Below, one piece after another: positions 1-9,547 of a DNA stretch of 64,000 nt. The position numbers and the translations under genes were made by a program. Source of the DNA: Dietzia natronolimnaea (GTDB lineage: Bacteria; Actinomycetota; Actinomycetes; Mycobacteriales; Mycobacteriaceae). The stretch spans positions 1 through 64,000 of the forward strand of contig NZ_NTGA01000002.1 in NCBI RefSeq assembly GCF_002289575.1. The letters run 5' to 3'. The notes under the pieces are model-generated. The model did not search any database and was not told the origin of the DNA. It was given only the letters and a program-made list of their open reading frames with translations. Position 1 is the stretch's first letter; each line of letters opens with the position of its first letter.

Positions 1-1
1 G

Positions 2-592
2 ATCGGGGAGAACCACGTCTCCGCCAAGCACATCGTCGGTCGGCTCGTCGCCGCCCACGGGGGAGTCGACGAGGTCACAGAGGAACTGGCGGACCGCTCG
101 CGGGACAAGAACATCACCTCGAACCGGCCGGCGCCGCCGGGTCCGGGGATCCTGGTGGGCGGGGTGAAGGACGTACACGCCAAGCTCGCCCGCTGCTGCA
201 TGCCGGTGCCCGGTGACGAAGTGCTGGGGTTCATCACGCGCGGTGGGACCGTGAGCGTCCACCGCACCGACTGCACCAACGCGTCAGACCTACACAGGGA
301 GCCCGAGCGACTCGTCAAGGTCGAGTGGGCACCCCAGCCCGGGGCGGTGTTCCTGGTGGCGATCCAGGTGGAGGCGCTCGACAGGCACCGGCTGTTGTCG
401 GACGTGACCAAGGTGCTGGCGGACGAGAAGGTCAACATCCTGTCCGCGTCCGTCCAGACGGCCGGGGACGACCGGGTGGCGATCTCGCGGTTCACCTTCG
501 AGATGGCCGATCCCAAACACCTCGGACACGTCCTGCAGACGGTCCGAGGTGTCGAAGGGGTCTTCGACGTCAACCGGATGACGTCGAACTGA
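2..592 (+). CDS. relA: RelA/SpoT-family (p)ppGpp synthetase/hydrolase, C-terminal fragment (5' end outside window)
   Basis: This is the last 196 residues of a long RSH protein that makes and degrades the stringent-response alarmone (p)ppGpp. The reading frame is open to the left edge, so the hydrolase, synthetase and TGS domains lie outside. What remains is the zinc-finger-like/conserved-cysteine region, with the adjacent Cys pair in [12 protein letters not shown], followed by IGFITRG-type sequence and HRTDC, and then a C-terminal ACT domain ([22 protein letters not shown]-like, about the last 80 residues) that senses ligands or the ribosome. The stop is TGA at 590-592. A GC-rich hairpin follows at once and the next gene is convergent, so this ends its transcription unit. 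In Mycobacteriales the single RSH gene is normally bifunctional; the fragment cannot show that here. Confidence 0.93.
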   Translation: MGENHVSAKHIVGRLVAAHGGVDEVTEELADRSRDKNITSNRPAPPGPGILVGGVKDVHAKLARCCMPVPGDEVLGFITRGGTVSVHRTDCTNASDLHREPERLVKVEWAPQPGAVFLVAIQVEALDRHRLLSDVTKVLADEKVNILSASVQTAGDDRVAISRFTFEMADPKHLGHVLQTVRGVEGVFDVNRMTSN

Positions 593-609
593 GCGGTGAC
601 GTCACCTGA

Positions 610-633
610 GCCGGGCGGGCTGCCCCGCCCGGC
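610..633. terminator. Bidirectional terminator hairpin between relA and cyclophilin gene
   Basis: A perfect 10-bp stem, GCCGGGCGGG (610-619) pairing with CCCGCCCGGC (624-633) around a 4-nt loop, fills the 50-bp gap between two convergent genes. There is no T-run, which is usual for high-GC actinobacterial terminators. Confidence 0.7.
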
Positions 634-642
634 CCGCCGGCC

Positions 643-1590
643 TCACCTGTCGGGGAGCCCTGACTGTTCGTCGACGACCACGGTCTCGATGGTGACGGGA
701 CGACGCGGCACCTGGTTGTCGCGGTCGGTGGGGTCATCGCTCTTCACACCGGTCTCGGCGATGTCGTCGAGTACCTCCAGTCCCGGTTCGCCGACGGTCC
801 CCATGACGGTGTACTCGGGCGGGAGGGCGGAGTCCTCGTAGACCAGGAAGAACTGGCTCCCGGCACTGTCGGGGGCCTGCGACTTGGCCATGGCGACGGT
901 TCCGCGGGGGTAGATGGCGGCGCCCGATCCGTCGGCCGCGAGTTCGAGGGTGTCGGGCGCGGGCGGCTCGTCTACCACGGAGTACCCGGGCCCGGACAGT
1001 CCGGTTCCCGTCGGGTCGCCGCACTGCAGGACCGACAGGCCGGGAACCTCCTCCGGGCCCGTGGTCTCCTCCGCGACGGTCAGACGGTGGCACTCGGTGT
1101 CGTCGAAGTACCGCTGCTCGGCCAGGTGGACGAAGCTCGCGACGTTGCAGGGCGCGTCGGAACGGTCGAGCGTGAGGGGGATCTCGCCGCGGTCGGTGGT
1201 GATGGTGAGTTCCGCGATGCCCCGGCGGGCCTGGTCACCCGACGGCGGTTCGGCGTCACGCCTGTTCTCGTTGACGGTCTCGACCTGCGCGTTGAACTCC
1301 TCCACCTCGGCCACCACCTCGTCGCCCTGATCCTCGAACTCCGCGGGGTCGAGCGGTTCGGGCGTCTCGGTGTCGGCGGGGTACTCGCAGGTGAGCCAGT
1401 TGGCCGCGTACTCCTCCGCGCGCTTGCGGTCGTAATTTATCCAGGCGACCACCCCGACGATCCCCAGCAGGACCGCGACGACGACCGAGGCCGCCACGAT
1501 CTTGAGTTGCTTCTCGCGACGAGCCTGCGCCTCCATCTGCTCGCGCAGGCGCTGGCGCGCCTCGGCTCGGCGTTCCTGGTTGGTGGACAC
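643..1590 (-). CDS. Membrane-anchored cyclophilin-type peptidyl-prolyl cis-trans isomerase
   Basis: A 315-residue protein that should catalyse proline cis-trans isomerisation on the outer face of the membrane. A charged cytoplasmic N-terminus (residues 1-30, rich in Arg/Glu, coiled-coil-like) is followed by one membrane segment (about 31-52, VAASVVVAVLLGIVGVVAW), a variable linker, and a cyclophilin domain from about residue 125. Recognisable blocks are NVASFVHLAEQRYFDDTECH, the AMAKSQAPDSAGSQFFL strand and YTVMGTVGEPGLEVLD. The substrate loop (CHRLTVAEETTG) is diverged from the usual FHR block, but the His-Arg pair is kept. Start is GTG at 1590 with AGGAGGG seven nt upstream. It lies next to relA as in mycobacteria (the Rv2582 type). 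Client proteins are unknown. Confidence 0.88.
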   Translation of the reverse strand: MSTNQERRAEARQRLREQMEAQARREKQLKIVAASVVVAVLLGIVGVVAWINYDRKRAEEYAANWLTCEYPADTETPEPLDPAEFEDQGDEVVAEVEEFNAQVETVNENRRDAEPPSGDQARRGIAELTITTDRGEIPLTLDRSDAPCNVASFVHLAEQRYFDDTECHRLTVAEETTGPEEVPGLSVLQCGDPTGTGLSGPGYSVVDEPPAPDTLELAADGSGAAIYPRGTVAMAKSQAPDSAGSQFFLVYEDSALPPEYTVMGTVGEPGLEVLDDIAETGVKSDDPTDRDNQVPRRPVTIETVVVDEQSGLPDR

Positions 1591-1713
1591 TGACCCTCCT
1601 GGGTACCTGGACTAGGCTGGAACAGTCGGCTGGAGCCGCGGTGGGGACTGGAGTGAGCAGACCACAGCGCTCCAGCCCAGGGGTCTTGTCTACCAGGTCG
1701 GGGCGAGACGGTT

Positions 1714-1732
1714 GCACACCACTCCGGTGTGC
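1714..1732 (+). other. Hairpin in the leader of the MBL-fold gene
   Basis: A perfect 7-bp stem, GCACACC (1714-1720) and GGTGTGC (1726-1732), with a 5-nt loop lies about 60 bp upstream of the GTG at 1795. It could be a leader structure or operator; its role is unknown. A TAGGCT hexamer that could be a -10 element lies upstream near 1613. Confidence 0.3.
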
Positions 1733-1794
1733 GGCCCAGTCGGCCCGGGGCCCTGCGACGGAGTCCTCGGGCCATCGAGGAAGGGAGCGCGGAC

Positions 1795-2460
1795 GTGCAG
1801 ATCATCGGATTCCCGGCAGGGATGTTCCAGACCAACTGCTACATCGTCTCCGACGCCGCAGGGGACTGCGTCATCGTGGACCCGGGCCAGGACGCCGAGG
1901 GACAGGTGCGCCGCCAGGTGTCCGAGGCGGGACTGCGGCCATGGGCGGTACTGCTCACCCACGGTCACCTGGATCACATCTGGAACGCCCGGCAGGTCGC
2001 CGATCACTACGGTGTGCCGGCGTACATCCACCCGGAGGACCGCGTGATGCTCTCCGATCCGGGCAAGGGGCTCTCGCTCGATCTGTCGGCCATGCTCAAG
2101 GACCTCACCTTCACGGAGCCGGCGGAGGTCGTCGAGGTGTTCGACGGCGACACCCTGAGATTCGGGTCGATGACCTTCGACGTGGACCACGTGCCCGGTC
2201 ACAGCCCCGGATCGGTGTCCTTCCGGATCATGGCCGACACAGAGGAGGGGCGCCGGACCATCGTGCTCGGTGGCGACGTCCTGTTCCAGGACGGGGTGGG
2301 TCGCACCGATCTGCCCGCGGGCGACACCGACGTGCTCATGCAGTCGATCGCCAAGAAGTTCCTCACCCTGGACGACGACGCGGTCGTGCTCCCCGGGCAC
2401 GGTCCCTCGACCACCGTCGGCCGGGAACGGCGTTCCAACCCGTTCCTGCGTGACCTCTAG
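1795..2460 (+). CDS. MBL-fold metallo-hydrolase (glyoxalase II-like)
   Basis: A 221-residue single-domain metallo-beta-lactamase-fold hydrolase. The zinc-binding signature THGHLDH is at about residues 57-63, with further metal ligands in VPGHSPGS (about residue 140) and LPGHGP near the C-terminus. The fold and length match the hydroxyacylglutathione hydrolase-like (GloB/YcbL) group found beside relA and hisS in mycobacteria; the substrate cannot be read from sequence. I start at the GTG at 1795, which gives the typical N-terminus [15 protein letters not shown] and has GAGGAAGGGAG just upstream, rather than at in-frame starts further 5' that lack a ribosome site and add a proline/arginine-rich tail. 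hisS follows after 50 bp. Confidence 0.88.
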   Translation: MQIIGFPAGMFQTNCYIVSDAAGDCVIVDPGQDAEGQVRRQVSEAGLRPWAVLLTHGHLDHIWNARQVADHYGVPAYIHPEDRVMLSDPGKGLSLDLSAMLKDLTFTEPAEVVEVFDGDTLRFGSMTFDVDHVPGHSPGSVSFRIMADTEEGRRTIVLGGDVLFQDGVGRTDLPAGDTDVLMQSIAKKFLTLDDDAVVLPGHGPSTTVGRERRSNPFLRDL

Positions 2461-2510
2461 ACCCCCACCCCCAGATCCACCCACCGACTACACGCAAGGA
2501 CCCACCACAC

Positions 2511-3791
2511 GTGACCGGCACCCAGAAGAAGACCGCGCTCAAGGCACCGAAGGGGGTGCCGGACTACGTCCCCCCGACCTCTGCCGGGTTCGTCGCGGTC
2601 CGGGAGGCGATCACCTCGGCCGCCCGGCGCGCGGGCTACGGGCACATCGAGCTGCCGATCTTCGAGGACACCGCGCTGTTCGCCCGCGGCGTGGGTGAGT
2701 CCACCGATGTGGTCTCCAAGGAGATGTACACGTTCTCCGATCGCGGCGGCCGGAGCGTCACCCTCCGGCCCGAGGGGACGGCCGGGGTCATGCGTGCGGT
2801 CATCGAGAACGGCCTGGATCGCGGGCAGCTTCCGGTCAAGCTCTGCTACGCCGGCCCGTTCTTCCGCTACGAGCGTCCCCAGGCCGGGCGGTACCGCCAG
2901 TTGCAGCAGGTCGGCATCGAGGCGATCGGGATCGACGACCCCGCCCTCGACGCCGAGGTGATCGCGGTGGCGGACGAGGCGTTCCGCTCCCTCGGGTTGA
3001 CCGGGTTCCGTCTGGAGCTCACCTCGCTCGGGGACCAGACATGCCGCCCCGGGTACCGGGACCGGCTGCAGGCCTTCCTCGCCGGGTTGGATCTCGACGA
3101 GGCCACCCGGGAGCGCGCCCGGATCAACCCGCTGCGCGTGCTCGACGACAAGCGCCCGGAGGTCCGTGCCCAGCTCGCGGACGCCCCGCTGATGGTCGAT
3201 CACCTCTCCGACCAGAGCGCGGCCCACTTCGCGGAGGTCCGGTCACACCTCGACGCGCTCGGCGTGGCCTACGAGGTCAATCCCCGGATGGTCCGCGGCC
3301 TGGACTACTACACCAAGACCACGTTCGAGTTCGTGCACGACGGACTCGGCGCCCAGTCCGGGATCGGGGGTGGCGGACGCTACGACGGTCTGATGCAACA
3401 GCTCGGGGGACAGGATCTCTCGGGCATCGGATTCGGTATCGGCGTGGACCGCACCATGCTGGCGCTGCAGGCGGAGGGCATCGACCCCGCCGCGGGAGGT
3501 CGGGTGGACGTGTACGGCGTGGCGCTCGGCGCTCCGGCCCGGGCCGCGATGGTGCCTGTGTTGGCGGGGTTCCGTCGGGCGGGCCTGCGCGCCGACATGG
3601 CCTACGGTGACCGCGGCATAAAGGGGGCGTTCAAGGCCGCCGACAGGTCGGGAGCCGCGGTCACCCTCGTGCTGGGTGAGAACGAGCTGGCCTCCGGCAC
3701 CGTTGTGGTCAAGACGATGGCGACGGGTGAGCAGAACGCGGTCCCGCTGGACTCGGTGGTCGCCCACGTCACGGGGCTCGTCGCCCGCTGA
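2511..3791 (+). CDS. hisS: Histidyl-tRNA synthetase
   Basis: A 426-residue class II aminoacyl-tRNA synthetase that charges tRNA-His in the cytoplasm. The N-terminus has the family opening [11 protein letters not shown], followed by motif 1 ([20 protein letters not shown]), motif 2 ([14 protein letters not shown] ... [14 protein letters not shown]), the two HisRS-specific boxes ([13 protein letters not shown] and GGGGRYDGL) and motif 3 near [10 protein letters not shown], then the anticodon-binding domain from about residue 325. Length is normal for bacterial HisRS. GTG at 2511 is the only start that gives this N-terminus. The gene converges on the metallopeptidase remnant with only 16 bp between stops, leaving no room for a clear terminator. 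Confidence 0.97.
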   Translation: MTGTQKKTALKAPKGVPDYVPPTSAGFVAVREAITSAARRAGYGHIELPIFEDTALFARGVGESTDVVSKEMYTFSDRGGRSVTLRPEGTAGVMRAVIENGLDRGQLPVKLCYAGPFFRYERPQAGRYRQLQQVGIEAIGIDDPALDAEVIAVADEAFRSLGLTGFRLELTSLGDQTCRPGYRDRLQAFLAGLDLDEATRERARINPLRVLDDKRPEVRAQLADAPLMVDHLSDQSAAHFAEVRSHLDALGVAYEVNPRMVRGLDYYTKTTFEFVHDGLGAQSGIGGGGRYDGLMQQLGGQDLSGIGFGIGVDRTMLALQAEGIDPAAGGRVDVYGVALGAPARAAMVPVLAGFRRAGLRADMAYGDRGIKGAFKAADRSGAAVTLVLGENELASGTVVVKTMATGEQNAVPLDSVVAHVTGLVAR

Positions 3792-3807
3792 GCGTCGCGG
3801 GGGATCG

Positions 3808-4523
3808 CTACACCCGCGCACCGAAGGTGTCGCACGCCCGGATCGATCCCTGGTCGTAGCCGGTGAGGAACCACTGGCGCCGCATCTGCGACGAGCCGTG
3901 GGTCCACGAACCCGGATCGACCCGGGCGCCGCCGGAGGACTGGATGTGGTCGTCACCGATCGCCTCGGCGGTCCGGACGATCTCGTCCACGTCCTCGTCG
4001 GTCAGGCTCTCCAGCAGGGGATCCCCGCCGCCGGGGCCGGGGGTCGAGGTGGCGTAGTGGGCCCACAGCCCCGCGTAGCAGTCGGCCTGGAGCTCGACGC
4101 GGACCGCAGCCGAGGAGGGGCCCCGCGGATCCTGCTGTGAACGGCGGATGTCGCCGAGCATGGTCTGCAGGTGATGCCCGAACTCGTGCGCGACCACGTA
4201 CATCTGCGCCGCCCCGGAAGGAGGGGCCCCGAGGCGACCGACCAGCACCTCGTCGAAGAAGGCCGGATCGATGTAGACATCCTGGTCGGCCGGGCAGTAG
4301 AACGGTCCGACGGCGGAGGAGGCCGCGCCGCAGGCGGTGTCGACATCGCCGGTGAACACGGTGGTGTGGGGCTGGACCCATCGCATCCCCGCCTGAGCGG
4401 GCAGTTCGGAGCTCCAGACGTCCTCCAGGCTCTCCGTGGTGGCGACGATCCGGCAGACCGTGTCCGTGTTGGCCTGCCGGAGATCGCACTGGTGTCCAGG
4501 CTCCCGCTCTGTCGGAACGTCAT
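3808..4523 (-). pseudogene. Neutral zinc metallopeptidase (YpfJ family), frameshifted with anchor region missing
   Basis: The catalytic part is intact and recognisable: CGAASSAVGPFYCPADQDVY, the HExxH zinc site VAHEFGHH, RVELQADCYAGLW, AIGDDHIQ and WTHGSSQMRRQWF, ending FGARV-stop at 3808. The family N-terminus, MTFRQSGSLDTS, is also present, starting at ATG 4523 with a good GGGAGGG ribosome site, but it is in a different frame from the catalytic domain. Between DTS and QCDLRQANTDTVCR the roughly 60-80 residues (glycine-rich stretch plus membrane segment) normal for this family are absent. I read this as one gene that suffered an internal, frame-disrupting deletion near 4480-4490. An assembly collapse in a low-complexity GC-rich stretch would look the same. 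A longer in-frame reading upstream to 4767 exists but carries no family sequence or ribosome site. Confidence 0.75.
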
Positions 4524-4694
4524 GTCCGTCGCCCTCCCGTCCGCGGGGTGGCACCCCGCCCCTGCGGCCCGGGCCGCTCCGATCCGGCAGGACGCCGGAG
4601 TGCTCCACACTGTATTGCGCGACCGTGGTGCACGCGGGACGGTCGGCGCCGGGCGTCGGCCGCAGCCGACGCCGGGAACACCGGGGGGTGGACG

Positions 4695-4700
4695 TAGACT
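4695..4700 (+). promoter_or_regulatory. Candidate -10 element for aspS
   Basis: TAGACT followed by G fits the actinobacterial TAnnnT consensus and recurs in front of other genes here. It implies a leader of about 90 nt before the GTG at 4797. No clear -35 is seen. The 273-bp divergent gap (4524-4796) holds nothing else I can name. Confidence 0.4.
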
Positions 4701-4796
4701 GTGCGTCGTCCGAACCCGGGTCCGACCGCACGAACCGCGGCGGGTCCCGTCGCCGTTCGCCCACCATCCAGCATTCCCGACGAGAGGACCACCCCC

Positions 4797-6599
4797 GTGC
4801 TGCGCACCCATTCCGCCGGCCAGCTCCGAGCCGCCGACGCCGGTGACACCGTCACCCTGGCCGGCTGGGTGGCGCGCCGCCGGGATCACGGCGGGGTCAT
4901 CTTCGTTGATCTCCGTGACTCCACCGGCGTGTGCCAGGTGGTGTTCCGCTCCGAGGAGATCGCCGACCGCGCGCACCGTCTCCGGAACGAGTTCTGCGTC
5001 GCCGTCACCGGCGTCGTGGACCGCCGCCCGGAGGGGTCGGAGAACCCTGCTCTCGCGTCCGGTGAGATCGAGGTCGACGTGGTCTCGTTCGAGGTGCTCG
5101 GCGAGGCCGCGGCTCTGCCGTTCCAGCTCGACGACGAGGTGGGGGAGGAGGCGCGCCTGCGTCACCGCTATCTCGATCTCCGCCGTGAGGGTCCGGGTGC
5201 CGCACTGCGACTGCGGTCGAAGGTCAACTCCGCCGCGCGGAGCGTCATGGCACGCCACGACTTCGTCGAGATCGAGACCCCCACCCTCACCCGCTCCACC
5301 CCGGAGGGCGCGCGCGACTTCCTCGTCCCCGCACGCCTACAGCCCGGTACCTTCTACGCCCTCCCGCAGTCGCCGCAGCTGTTCAAGCAGCTCCTCATGG
5401 TGGCCGGGATGGAGAAGTACTACCAGATCGCCCGCTGCTACCGGGACGAGGATTTCCGGGCCGACCGGCAGCCGGAGTTCACCCAGCTGGACGTGGAGAT
5501 GAGCTTCGTCGACCAGGACGACGTGATCGCGGTCGCGGAGGAGATCCTCACCGAGGTGTGGGCGACGGCGGGCTACGAGATCCAGGCCCCCATCCCGCGG
5601 ATGACCTATGACGAGGCGATGCGTCGGTACGGCTCCGACAAGCCCGACCTGCGCTTTGACATCGAACTGGTCGAGTGCACCCAGTTCTTCGCCGACACGC
5701 CGTTCCGCGTGTTCAAGGCCCCCTACGTCGGCGCGGTGGTCATGAAGGGCGGCGCGTCACAGCCGCGACGTCAGCTCGACGCCTGGCAGGAGTGGGCCAA
5801 GCAGCGCGGAGCCAAGGGGCTGGCCTACATCCTGGTCGGTGAGGACGGCGAGCTGGGCGGTCCTGTCGCCAAGAACCTGTCGGACGCCGAGCGCGCCGGC
5901 ATCGCCGCCCACGTCGGTGCGGAGCCCGGGGATTGCATCTTCTTCGGTGCCGGGGCCGTCAAATCCACCCGCGCGCTCCTCGGTGCGGCTCGTGGCGAGA
6001 TCGCGGACAAGCTCGGACTGATCGACCCCGAGGCCTGGGCGTTCACCTGGGTGGTCGACGCCCCTATGTTCGAGCCGGCCGACGACGCGACGGCCGCCGG
6101 CGACGTGGCGGTGGGCTCGGGCGCGTGGACGGCCGTGCACCACGCGTTCACCTCTCCCAAGCCGGAGCACCTGGACACCTTCGACACCGACCCGGGCTCG
6201 GCCCTGGCCTACGCCTACGACATCGTGTGCAACGGCAACGAGATCGGGGGCGGCTCCATCCGCATCCACCGCAAGGACGTCCAGGAGCGGGTGTTCGGCG
6301 TGATGGGGATCTCCGCCGAGGAGGCGCAGGAGAAGTTCGGCTTCCTGCTCGACGCCTTCTCCTACGGCGCGCCGCCGCACGGCGGCATCGCGTTCGGTTG
6401 GGACCGCATCTGTGCGTTGCTGGCCCGGACCGAATCCATCCGCGACGTCATCGCCTTCCCCAAGTCCGGCGGCGGAGTCGACCCGCTCACCGACGCCCCC
6501 GCCCCCATCACTCCGCAGCAGCGCAAGGAGTCGGGAATCGACGCCGCGCCCGTGACCCGCGGTCAGGGGACCCAGGCGGAGCCCACGTCAGCCGGGTAG
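4797..6599 (+). CDS. aspS: Aspartyl-tRNA synthetase
   Basis: A 600-residue class II synthetase that attaches aspartate to tRNA-Asp (in many actinobacteria also to tRNA-Asn, which I cannot decide here). The order is bacterial-type: an N-terminal OB-fold anticodon domain ([19 protein letters not shown]), motif 1 and 2 with [21 protein letters not shown] and [20 protein letters not shown], the bacterial GAD insertion domain (about residues 300-415), and motif 3 ([14 protein letters not shown]). The C-terminal tail after [17 protein letters not shown] is usual for AspRS. Start GTG 4797 gives [19 protein letters not shown] lies just upstream. Upstream in-frame ATG 4701 would add a low-quality extension. 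Convergent with the phosphodiesterase gene, 22 bp between stops. Confidence 0.97.
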   Translation: MLRTHSAGQLRAADAGDTVTLAGWVARRRDHGGVIFVDLRDSTGVCQVVFRSEEIADRAHRLRNEFCVAVTGVVDRRPEGSENPALASGEIEVDVVSFEVLGEAAALPFQLDDEVGEEARLRHRYLDLRREGPGAALRLRSKVNSAARSVMARHDFVEIETPTLTRSTPEGARDFLVPARLQPGTFYALPQSPQLFKQLLMVAGMEKYYQIARCYRDEDFRADRQPEFTQLDVEMSFVDQDDVIAVAEEILTEVWATAGYEIQAPIPRMTYDEAMRRYGSDKPDLRFDIELVECTQFFADTPFRVFKAPYVGAVVMKGGASQPRRQLDAWQEWAKQRGAKGLAYILVGEDGELGGPVAKNLSDAERAGIAAHVGAEPGDCIFFGAGAVKSTRALLGAARGEIADKLGLIDPEAWAFTWVVDAPMFEPADDATAAGDVAVGSGAWTAVHHAFTSPKPEHLDTFDTDPGSALAYAYDIVCNGNEIGGGSIRIHRKDVQERVFGVMGISAEEAQEKFGFLLDAFSYGAPPHGGIAFGWDRICALLARTESIRDVIAFPKSGGGVDPLTDAPAPITPQQRKESGIDAAPVTRGQGTQAEPTSAG

Positions 6600-6621
6600 T
6601 CGGTCTTCGGCGGACCGGCGG

Positions 6622-7926
6622 TCAGAGGTGGAACGCCTCGAGCGCCGGGCGGCCGTCCATCCCGGAGTGGTCGAGCCCGAACAACCGGGCGACCGTCGGT
6701 GCCACGTCGAGGGTGCGGACCGGTCGGTCGACGGTGCCCCCCCGACGCACGATGCGGTGTCCGCCGCCGATGAAGAACGGGATCCCCAGGGTGACCTCGT
6801 GCCCGTGGTTCCCGGGAATCGGGTTGGAGAACGGCGTGGGGTCGGAGAACCGCCAACCGGGGTGGCACGTGGCGACCAGGTCCCCGCCCCGTTCCCCCAG
6901 GGAGAGTTCGGCGGGATCGTAGAGCCGGCTGACCCCGGGGAGCGCGCCGACGACCTCGCGCAGCCGCCGGACCGAGGCGTCGCGCTCGCTCGCCGGGCCG
7001 AGATAGGCGAACGTGTCGGCCCCGCCGTTCTGGGCGATGCCGAACCGCCCGCGGATCGCCGCGTCGGCCTCGATCGCCCCGGCGGCGCTGATCAGGCTGA
7101 GCGGCTCCGACCAGTCCATCCCGTGATCCGCCAGGACGATGACCACTGAGCGTTCCCACCGGCCCGTCGAGCGCAGGAACTGTTCGAACTCCCAGAGTTT
7201 GTGGTCGGAGTTGTACACCGCCTGGTTGCGGGCCAGTCGCAGCGAGGTGCCCGAGAGGTCCATGTGGCCGAATCGGTCCATGTCGCCCAGGTTGACGAAG
7301 GTCATTCTGGGGGCGTGGTCGGTGACGGTCTGCTTGAGGGCCTCGACGGTGAACCAGTCGAGTGAGTGGTCGGTGACCGGGACGAGGGGGAACGGTGCCC
7401 ACTGCACGCTCGCGCGTCCGCCGAACAGGCCGTGGAGATAGTCCTTGCTCAGCACGCTCGCGGTGGTCAGGCCCGCCTCGGTCCGGATCCGGTCGAGCAC
7501 CGTCGGTGCGCGGAGGTCGTCGGGCCGGTCGAGTGTCCTGTCGGTGCCGCTCGCGTGGTCCCAGACCGAGTTGGCGGGGACCCCGTTCCGCTCGGGCAGG
7601 ACCCCGGTCACCATCGCCGCGTGGTTGGGGAGCGTCTCGGCGATCATGACCGACGTCGCGTCGGTGAACCTGGTCCCCTCCGAGGCCCACCGGTGCAGGG
7701 TGGGGGCCTGGGCGGGGTTGAGTTCGTCGGGTCGCATCCCGTCGGTGACCAGGACGTAGACGTCGAGGTCGTCGGCGACCGGCCGCGTCGGCGTGGCCCA
7801 GACCGGGGCCGGTTCGGCGAGGATGGTGACCCCGACCGTGCCGGCGGCGACGACCACTCCAACTCCGGCCAGTGCCTCCCGGCGGGTGAGGGTGGGTCCG
7901 TGGCAGGCGTCGTGATGGCGACTCAT
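6622..7926 (-). CDS. Exported alkaline-phosphatase-superfamily phosphodiesterase (type I nucleotide pyrophosphatase/phosphodiesterase)
   Basis: A 434-residue metal-dependent phosphodiesterase or phosphatase. Residues 14-45 look like a twin-arginine signal: [20 protein letters not shown] then a hydrophobic run and an Ala-rich cleavage region, so the enzyme is probably exported folded. The mature domain starts [14 protein letters not shown] (metal Asp), with the nucleophile region [13 protein letters not shown] (Thr), [12 protein letters not shown] (Asp-His metal pair) and GNHGHEV (His) in the order of the family. The substrate (nucleotide, phospholipid or other phosphodiester) cannot be told. 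Start ATG 7926 has GAGGAG nine nt upstream; the longer in-frame extension would bury the signal peptide. Monocistronic, divergent from rarA. Confidence 0.85.
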   Translation of the reverse strand: MSRHHDACHGPTLTRREALAGVGVVVAAGTVGVTILAEPAPVWATPTRPVADDLDVYVLVTDGMRPDELNPAQAPTLHRWASEGTRFTDATSVMIAETLPNHAAMVTGVLPERNGVPANSVWDHASGTDRTLDRPDDLRAPTVLDRIRTEAGLTTASVLSKDYLHGLFGGRASVQWAPFPLVPVTDHSLDWFTVEALKQTVTDHAPRMTFVNLGDMDRFGHMDLSGTSLRLARNQAVYNSDHKLWEFEQFLRSTGRWERSVVIVLADHGMDWSEPLSLISAAGAIEADAAIRGRFGIAQNGGADTFAYLGPASERDASVRRLREVVGALPGVSRLYDPAELSLGERGGDLVATCHPGWRFSDPTPFSNPIPGNHGHEVTLGIPFFIGGGHRIVRRGGTVDRPVRTLDVAPTVARLFGLDHSGMDGRPALEAFHL

Positions 7927-8033
7927 CGGGCGGGGCTCCTCGGGGGGCGGGCTGGACGGGAGGGGACTGGACACAGGTCTACCCCGTGGGGACGGGGCAC
8001 ACGCCGGTTCCACTCAACTCCATCGCGACGGAC

Positions 8034-8053
8034 CGGACCACCCGGATGGTCCG
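8034..8053. promoter_or_regulatory. Inverted repeat upstream of rarA
   Basis: CGGACCA (8034-8040) and TGGTCCG (8047-8053) form a perfect 7-bp inverted repeat with a 6-nt spacer, about 47 bp upstream of the proposed rarA -10 hexamer, within the divergent gap 7927-8112. It could be an operator for either gene. It does not match the SOS box. Confidence 0.3.
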
Positions 8054-8099
8054 TTCGCCACCTGATGTTCACCCCGCGGGCGGTGTCGGGGCCCGTCGG

Positions 8100-8105
8100 T
8101 AGCCT
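8100..8105 (+). promoter_or_regulatory. Candidate -10 element for rarA (leaderless arrangement)
   Basis: TAGCCT lies exactly 7 nt before the GTG start at 8113 and no Shine-Dalgarno is present, so transcription would begin at or next to the start codon. Confidence 0.45.
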
Positions 8106-8112
8106 GGGTCGC

Positions 8113-9462
8113 GTGAGCGAAGACGCAGGGTTGTTCGCGGCCGGGGATGCGCGACCGGGCCCGAAGGAGGGGTCTGTCCCGCAGGTCGACCCGGGGTCCC
8201 CGCTGGCGGTCCGGATGAGGCCACGGACGCTGGAGGAGGTTATCGGGCAGGACCACCTCCTGCGCGCCAATTCGCCGCTGCGGCGGCTGGTCGAGGGTCG
8301 GGGAGGGTCCTCGGTGATCCTCTACGGGCCACCGGGGACGGGCAAGACGACGTTGGCCAATCTGGTGGCCAGCACATCCGGCCGGCACTTCGTCGCGTTG
8401 TCCGCCCTGAGCGCCGGGGTCAAGGACGTCCGCGCGGTGATCGAGGACGCCCGGACGCGTCAACTCCACGGCCGCCGCACGGTGCTGTTCATCGATGAGG
8501 TGCACCGTTTCTCGAAGAGCCAACAGGACGCGCTGCTGGCCGCGGTGGAGAACGGCATCGTCCTCCTGGTGGCCGCCACCACGGAGAACCCGCACTTCTC
8601 GGTCATAGCCCCGCTGTTGAGTCGCTCGCTCATCGCCGAGTTGCAGGGACTGGACGCAGCGGGGGTGGCGACGGTGGTCCGGCGGGCCGTCGCGGACGAC
8701 CGGGGCTACGGGGGCGCGCTCGAGGTGACCGACGAGGCGGTGGAGGACATCGTCCGGCTCTCCGGTGGCGACGCTCGGCGCAGCCTGACCATCCTCGAGG
8801 CCGCCGCGGGCGCCGCCGAGGACGCGGTGGTGACCCCGGAGACGGTCGAACTCAGCCTGGACGCGGCGCCGGTGCGCTACGACCGTGACGGTGACCAGCA
8901 CTACGACGTCACGAGTGCGTTCATCAAGTCGATCCGCGGATCGGACGCCGACGCGGCCCTGCACTATCTCGCGCGGATGCTGGTCGCGGGGGAGGATCCG
9001 CGGTTCATCGCGCGGCGACTGGTGGTGCACGCGAGCGAGGACATCGGAATGGCCGACCCCACCGCACTGCTCGCCGCCTCCGCCGCGGCGGAGGTCGTCC
9101 AGAAGGTGGGGCTGCCGGAATGCCGCCTCGCCCTGGCCCAGGCCACCATCCACCTGGCGACGGCGCCGAAGTCCAACGCCGTCATCTCCGCGATCGACGC
9201 CGCGATGGCCGACGTGCGCGCCGGTGGCGTCGGGGAGGTCCCCCGTCACCTCCGGGACGGTCACTACGCCGGGGCGAAGGGGCTGGGCAACGGCGTCGGA
9301 TACCGCTACGCGCACCAGTCGCCGGCGGGGGTGGTGGCACAGCAGTACCCTCCCGACGAGCTCGTGGGCCGGGACTACTACTCGCCCACCGGACACGGCT
9401 ACGAACGTGACCTGCTCGCGAGACTGACCCGGCTGCGGGGCATCGTCCGGGGCGGCACCTAG
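8113..9462 (+). CDS. rarA: Replication-associated recombination protein A, AAA+ ATPase
   Basis: A 449-residue AAA+ ATPase of the RarA/MgsA (WRNIP1) family that acts at stalled replication forks and is related to clamp-loader subunits. Visible are [15 protein letters not shown], Walker [14 protein letters not shown] (about residue 72), the ATP-binding block [17 protein letters not shown], Walker [19 protein letters not shown], sensor 1 [11 protein letters not shown], the GDARRS sensor 2 and the C-terminal tetramerisation domain with [13 protein letters not shown] and [16 protein letters not shown]. Length and architecture are standard. GTG at 8113 is chosen because the family N-terminus begins shortly after it and a -10 hexamer sits 7 nt upstream; the frame stays open far upstream but codes for nothing recognisable. 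Confidence 0.94.
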   Translation: MSEDAGLFAAGDARPGPKEGSVPQVDPGSPLAVRMRPRTLEEVIGQDHLLRANSPLRRLVEGRGGSSVILYGPPGTGKTTLANLVASTSGRHFVALSALSAGVKDVRAVIEDARTRQLHGRRTVLFIDEVHRFSKSQQDALLAAVENGIVLLVAATTENPHFSVIAPLLSRSLIAELQGLDAAGVATVVRRAVADDRGYGGALEVTDEAVEDIVRLSGGDARRSLTILEAAAGAAEDAVVTPETVELSLDAAPVRYDRDGDQHYDVTSAFIKSIRGSDADAALHYLARMLVAGEDPRFIARRLVVHASEDIGMADPTALLAASAAAEVVQKVGLPECRLALAQATIHLATAPKSNAVISAIDAAMADVRAGGVGEVPRHLRDGHYAGAKGLGNGVGYRYAHQSPAGVVAQQYPPDELVGRDYYSPTGHGYERDLLARLTRLRGIVRGGT

Positions 9463-9547
9463 CAGCGCCGGGCGATATATGTGAAACTCATGAGGCCTGT
9501 CTTAACGGGCACAACATTCATGTCGTCGAACACTTTTCGGAGGAATC
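9463..9547 (+). promoter_or_regulatory. Locally AT-rich leader of the 51-residue peptide gene
   Basis: This 85-bp gap is clearly richer in A+T than its surroundings (GATATATGTGAAACTCATGA, then TTAACGGG and AACACTTTTCGG), the usual sign of a promoter in this genome. I cannot pick one -10 with confidence. It ends in a strong CGGAGGAATC ribosome site for the ATG at 9548. Confidence 0.45.

Noticed and set aside
4002-5258. A long minus-strand open frame across aspS and the metallopeptidase
   Set aside because: Only the short piece after ATG 4523 is meaningful (the metallopeptidase N-terminus); the rest is antisense of aspS or out of frame.
8034-8053. SOS (LexA) box for rarA
   Set aside because: The inverted repeat CGGACCA/TGGTCCG does not match the actinobacterial LexA consensus.
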